Positions 4,609 through 7,076 of a stretch of DNA of 7,076 bases are shown here, piece by piece. A program made the translations under genes and the position numbers. The notes beneath the pieces were generated by a model that made no database searches, was not told the origin of the DNA, and worked only from the letters and a program-made list of their open reading frames with translations. Numbering within the stretch: the first letter of the stretch is position 1; each line of letters starts with the position of its first letter. Source of the stretch: Spirochaetaceae bacterium (GTDB taxonomy: Bacteria > Spirochaetota > Spirochaetia > Treponematales > Breznakiellaceae); contig JAISDG010000156.1 of NCBI GenBank assembly GCA_031265015.1, positions 1-7,076 of the forward strand. The letters are read 5' to 3'.

Positions 4609-6914
4609 AGAGACGGTTTACGGCCTGTGTCCTTCTGTTCCTTCTGCTTTCCGCCGCCTCCGGTAAAATCCGTTTTTCCGGATTGGATCTTTCGGAAGAC
4701 AACAGGCTTCTCCTCAAGGCCGATTCTTCCGGCGGCGGCGCGGAACCCCAGGGGACGCTGATCTGCGCGGTTCCGGCGGCCCGTTCCGTAACCCAGCTTA
4801 CGGCCTTCCCGGAAAGCATGGAACTTCTGGAAGAGGGGAAAACCCTTTTAATCCGTAATGCCTTTGGAAGCCAGCGTATTTCCACAAACGGGGGCCTTCC
4901 CCGATCCTTTCCCGGGTTTCCTTCCTTTACCGGCGGATCCGGCGCCGGCAGCAGGGTGGAAAGCACCGCCCCGTCCCCCGACGGCAGATGGCTCCTCTAT
5001 GTGGAGCCTGTCAGTCACGCCAAGGGAACGCTGACCCTGCTGGACGGCAGTTCGGGCAAAAAAATATCCGTATCGCCGGAGACGGAACGGCCCGGCCGCT
5101 TCTTTCCCGCCCTGTGGAGCGCCGATTCCCGGGGCTTTATCTATGCCAAAGGAGGGCGGCTTTACTTCTATACCGTTACGACCCGGTCCGCTCCGCCGGA
5201 TGAGCGGTACCGCCTGGTGGGAGAGGGCGCGATCAATTCAATTTACTGGGGAAGCGGGAGCAGTTTTTATTATCTTAAAGGGTCCGCGGTATACCGGGTT
5301 CGCAGTGACGAACTCTTTGCCCGGACCCTGTACCGGGGATTTCTTGATCCCGGTACGATAGCGGGTAAAATTCCCTTTGAGTTTGATCCGAATTTTGACC
5401 GGTTCTGGATAGCCCCCGACGGCCTGTCCCTGCTGCTCTGTAAGGAGGGGCGGAACCTGTTTTACTATCCCCTGGGCATTGACGAGGACACGGAAACGGA
5501 TTATACGGTCCTTCCCTATGTTATGACTTCCCGGTCCAGCGCCAGGATCAACGTGCTGTGGTCCGGCGGCATCGTCACGGTGTTGATCAGCGCTCCCGCC
5601 GCCGGTACTTCCGGCGCCGCTTCTATTGCCTACAGGCTTACGACAACCCTTTCCGGCGCCGGTTCCTTTGAAATGCTGCAAAGCCCCCCCTCGATTTTCG
5701 CGGAGCTTTCCCCCGACGGCAGCAGGGCGGTCTTTTGGGGAAAATCGGGACTTTGGATTTACGACTACCGTTCCTGGAAAGTGGAGGAAACTCCGGTCTC
5801 CGGTCCGGTATATTCCTGCATCTGGCTGGGAAATGACGAACTGATTGCCGGCGGGGCCGAGCGGATAGAGCGGATCCGGATACATGCCGGCGGGGCGGAG
5901 AGGAAACTCCTCTGCCTTGCCTCGGCGTCCCAATACGGCTTTGAGCAGAATTCCCCCGGGGAAGCAGGGCGGATCATGGCCCTGGCGGGGGATACCTGGT
6001 ATATGACCGACGGCGCCGCGCCCTGGATTCCCTACCGGACCCCTCGCATACGGGAAGCGTCCCTTGTTTCGGCCCGGTACCGGGTATACCTGGAACGGAA
6101 CGACGGCGGTTTTTTTGAGAACACTCCGATGGTAAGGAATCTCCTTTCGGTGGGGACCTTTCCCCTGTTTGAACCGGAACCCCCGCCGCCGGCCCGCCGG
6201 CCCGTTCCGGGGGGGAACAAAATTCCCGGCCGGCTGCCCCCCCAGCCGGAGTATCTTTTTTCCCACGGAACCCGTGAGGCCAGGGACGTGGCGCTGGCCT
6301 TTGACCTGTACGACGATGCCGCCGGTTTAAGTACGGTTCTGGATGTCCTGGACCGTTACGGCATCAGGGCTACCTTTTTCCTTAACGGGGAATTTATCCG
6401 CCGTCATCCCCAGGCGGCCCGGGAAATTGCCGGCGCTGGGCATGAAACGGCGTCGATGTTTTTTGCGGTGATGGATCTGTCCGATTCCCGCTATCAGGTA
6501 GATACAAATTTTGTGGCCCGGGGGCTTGCGCGGAACGAGGATGAATTTTTTAAGGCCACGGGCGGGGAACTTTCCCTTTTCTGGCACCCCCCGTACTATG
6601 CGGTTTCCCGGGAAATAGCCGCCGCCGCCGCGGCCGCGGGGTACCGGACCACGGGGAGGGATATTGACAGCCGCGACTGGATCCGCCCCGATGACGCCAA
6701 ACGCCTGGGTCTGGAACAGCTTTCCGCGGCGGATTTGATCGACGGCATCATGGACGCCAAAGAGGGGGGGGGCATTATTTCCGTTCGTCTGGGCCTGCTC
6801 CCCGGGGGCCGGACGGATTACCTCTTTAACAGCCTGGAAGTACTGCTGGACGCCCTGATTCGGGAAGGCTGCGAGATGCTGCCCGTTTCCACCCTGATGA
6901 ACAAATCGCTTTAA
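4605..6914 (+). CDS. Exported beta-propeller protein with C-terminal NodB-like (polysaccharide deacetylase) domain, active site degenerate
   Basis: 769 residues. A clear Sec signal peptide occupies about 1-20, without a lipobox. Residues about 25-520 carry PD40/WD40-like blade motifs: SPDGRWLLYVE at 124-134, WSADSRGFIYA at 171-181, APDGLSLLLC at 270-279 and SPDGSRAVFWG at 369-379. A Pro-rich linker lies at about 523-548, then a NodB-homology domain at about 557-765. Family landmarks are recognisable: VALAFDLYDD (562-571, Asp567), RATFFLNGEFI (588-598), AGHETAS (611-617), PPY (662-664), DIDSRDW (686-692) and the C-terminal LPVSTL block. However, the motif-2 histidines are replaced (SMFFAVM at 617-623), the usual arginine before PPY is His661, and the motif-5 histidine region reads SVRLG (727-731). 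Deacetylation of peptidoglycan or another glycan is therefore doubtful; a binding or altered-chemistry role is possible. Start supported by the signal peptide and the ATGA overlap. Confidence 0.85.
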   Translation: MKRRFTACVLLFLLLSAASGKIRFSGLDLSEDNRLLLKADSSGGGAEPQGTLICAVPAARSVTQLTAFPESMELLEEGKTLLIRNAFGSQRISTNGGLPRSFPGFPSFTGGSGAGSRVESTAPSPDGRWLLYVEPVSHAKGTLTLLDGSSGKKISVSPETERPGRFFPALWSADSRGFIYAKGGRLYFYTVTTRSAPPDERYRLVGEGAINSIYWGSGSSFYYLKGSAVYRVRSDELFARTLYRGFLDPGTIAGKIPFEFDPNFDRFWIAPDGLSLLLCKEGRNLFYYPLGIDEDTETDYTVLPYVMTSRSSARINVLWSGGIVTVLISAPAAGTSGAASIAYRLTTTLSGAGSFEMLQSPPSIFAELSPDGSRAVFWGKSGLWIYDYRSWKVEETPVSGPVYSCIWLGNDELIAGGAERIERIRIHAGGAERKLLCLASASQYGFEQNSPGEAGRIMALAGDTWYMTDGAAPWIPYRTPRIREASLVSARYRVYLERNDGGFFENTPMVRNLLSVGTFPLFEPEPPPPARRPVPGGNKIPGRLPPQPEYLFSHGTREARDVALAFDLYDDAAGLSTVLDVLDRYGIRATFFLNGEFIRRHPQAAREIAGAGHETASMFFAVMDLSDSRYQVDTNFVARGLARNEDEFFKATGGELSLFWHPPYYAVSREIAAAAAAAGYRTTGRDIDSRDWIRPDDAKRLGLEQLSAADLIDGIMDAKEGGGIISVRLGLLPGGRTDYLFNSLEVLLDALIREGCEMLPVSTLMNKSL
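6764..6772 (+). repeat. Run of nine G inside the deacetylase-like gene
   Basis: This is the longest homopolymer I see in the window. It encodes the Gly-Gly-Gly start of the GGGIISV strand (residues 721-727). Gain or loss of one G would replace the last ~47 residues, including the final strand and helix of the NodB-like fold. Shorter 7-base runs of G or C occur in the same gene at 5684-5690, 6209-6215 and 6237-6243. Confidence 0.9.
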
Positions 6915-6973
6915 CGCAGGATCCACGTATTGCGTCCAAAATAAAATCTGAGTAAAAAACTGTGCGCCGGTAC

Positions 6974-7002
6974 TTGACTATGTGGCCCCTCATGTGTTTA
7001 AC
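6974..7002 (+). promoter_or_regulatory. Candidate promoter for the gene starting at the right edge
   Basis: TTGACT (6974-6979, 5 of 6 to consensus), a 17-bp spacer, then TTTAAC (6997-7002, 4 of 6). It lies in the 161-bp gap after the deacetylase-like gene, a region visibly richer in A and T than the coding sequence. The predicted start is near 7009. Confidence 0.45.
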
Positions 7003-7011
7003 TCAGGGCAA

Positions 7012-7033
7012 GTCGCCTAATGGCGTCGTTTTT
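7012..7033 (+). terminator. Weak stem-loop plus T-run in the leader of the next gene (terminator- or attenuator-like)
   Basis: CGCC (7014-7017) pairs with GGCG (7022-7025) around TAAT. A T/T mismatch and one more G-C pair extend the stem to 7012/7027, and five T follow at 7029-7033. The stem is short for an intrinsic terminator. It could end the upstream operon weakly, attenuate the downstream gene, or act as a 5' mRNA structure if transcription starts near 7009. Confidence 0.3.
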
Positions 7034-7050
7034 CAGGACGGAAGTCATTT

Positions 7051-7057
7051 AAGGGGG
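7051..7057 (+). promoter_or_regulatory. Ribosome binding site for the GTG at 7064
   Basis: AAGGGGG ends six bases before the GTG at 7064, normal spacing. It favours this start over in-frame ATG codons at 6980 and 6992, which would lie within or before the predicted -10 box. Confidence 0.5.
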
Positions 7058-7063
7058 TGTACT

Positions 7064-7076
7064 GTGTCGCTAATTC
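7064..7076 (+). CDS. First codons of an unidentified gene cut by the right edge
   Basis: GTG-TCG-CTA-ATT (Met-Ser-Leu-Ile) follows a good Shine-Dalgarno sequence and a candidate promoter. The frame is open to the end of the window but only four full codons are visible, so no product can be named. The same frame is open upstream to 6956, so an earlier start cannot be fully excluded. Confidence 0.45.

Noticed and set aside
5238..6266. 342-codon open frame on the minus strand opposite the deacetylase-like gene
   Set aside because: Composition is Gly/Arg/Pro-rich with no motif, and the plus strand carries propeller blade motifs throughout this stretch.
6914..6935. ACGCA/TGCGT inverted repeat just after the deacetylase-like gene as a terminator
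   Set aside because: The stem is only five bp with a 12-base loop, and A-rich rather than T-rich sequence follows.
7000..7060. Cyclic-di-GMP (GEMM) riboswitch suggested by AGGGCAAG
   Set aside because: Only that short string fits. The tetraloop-receptor and second helix elements are absent and the space before the GTG is too short.

Overview
The window looks like a piece of a GC-rich spirochaete chromosome, most likely from the Treponema/Breznakiella-type lineages. This is inferred from the gene set: a motility accessory factor (Maf) relative, a transmembrane LysM/M23 peptidase, and a propeller-plus-NodB protein of a type I associate with treponemes. It was not established by any search. All complete genes point to the cell envelope: protein export, septal or elongation peptidoglycan synthesis, peptidoglycan hydrolysis, and secreted carbohydrate-enzyme-like proteins. 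I see no insertion sequence, tRNA, rRNA or CRISPR array.

Layout. Two divergent gene groups leave from a 50-bp gap at 2887-2936. To the left, on the minus strand, lie a very short type I signal peptidase (2886-2479), a class B penicillin-binding protein with one C-terminal PASTA domain (2482-626), and the N-terminal 209 codons of a Maf/DUF115 protein (from 629 off the left edge). Both junctions are ATGA stop/start overlaps, so the three genes form a translationally coupled operon. To the right, on the plus strand, lie a transmembrane double-LysM/M23 endopeptidase (2937-4208), a 39-residue putative secreted or membrane micropeptide (4254-4373), an 82-residue charged helical protein (4360-4608) and a 769-residue exported beta-propeller/polysaccharide-deacetylase-like protein (4605-6914). 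The last three overlap one another. A GTG start with a good ribosome binding site at 7064 opens another gene at the right edge.

Regulation visible in the sequence. A near-consensus sigma70-type promoter reads leftward with its predicted start only a few bases before the signal peptidase ATG, so that mRNA may be leaderless. An opposite-strand perfect TATAAT overlaps it. A second promoter, with the 17-bp spacer, sits at 4189-4217. Its predicted start coincides with a perfect 7-bp stem-loop just ahead of the GGAGGA of the micropeptide. A similar arrangement (promoter, stem-loop at the predicted 5' end, ribosome binding site) recurs at 6974-7064.

Most interesting points. The NodB-like domain keeps some family landmarks but has lost the usual metal-binding histidines, so it is probably a pseudo-enzyme or has changed chemistry. 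A run of nine G lies inside that same gene. The 39-codon ORF with its structured leader could easily be missed by annotation. The Maf gene carries an in-frame palindromic 24-bp tandem repeat.
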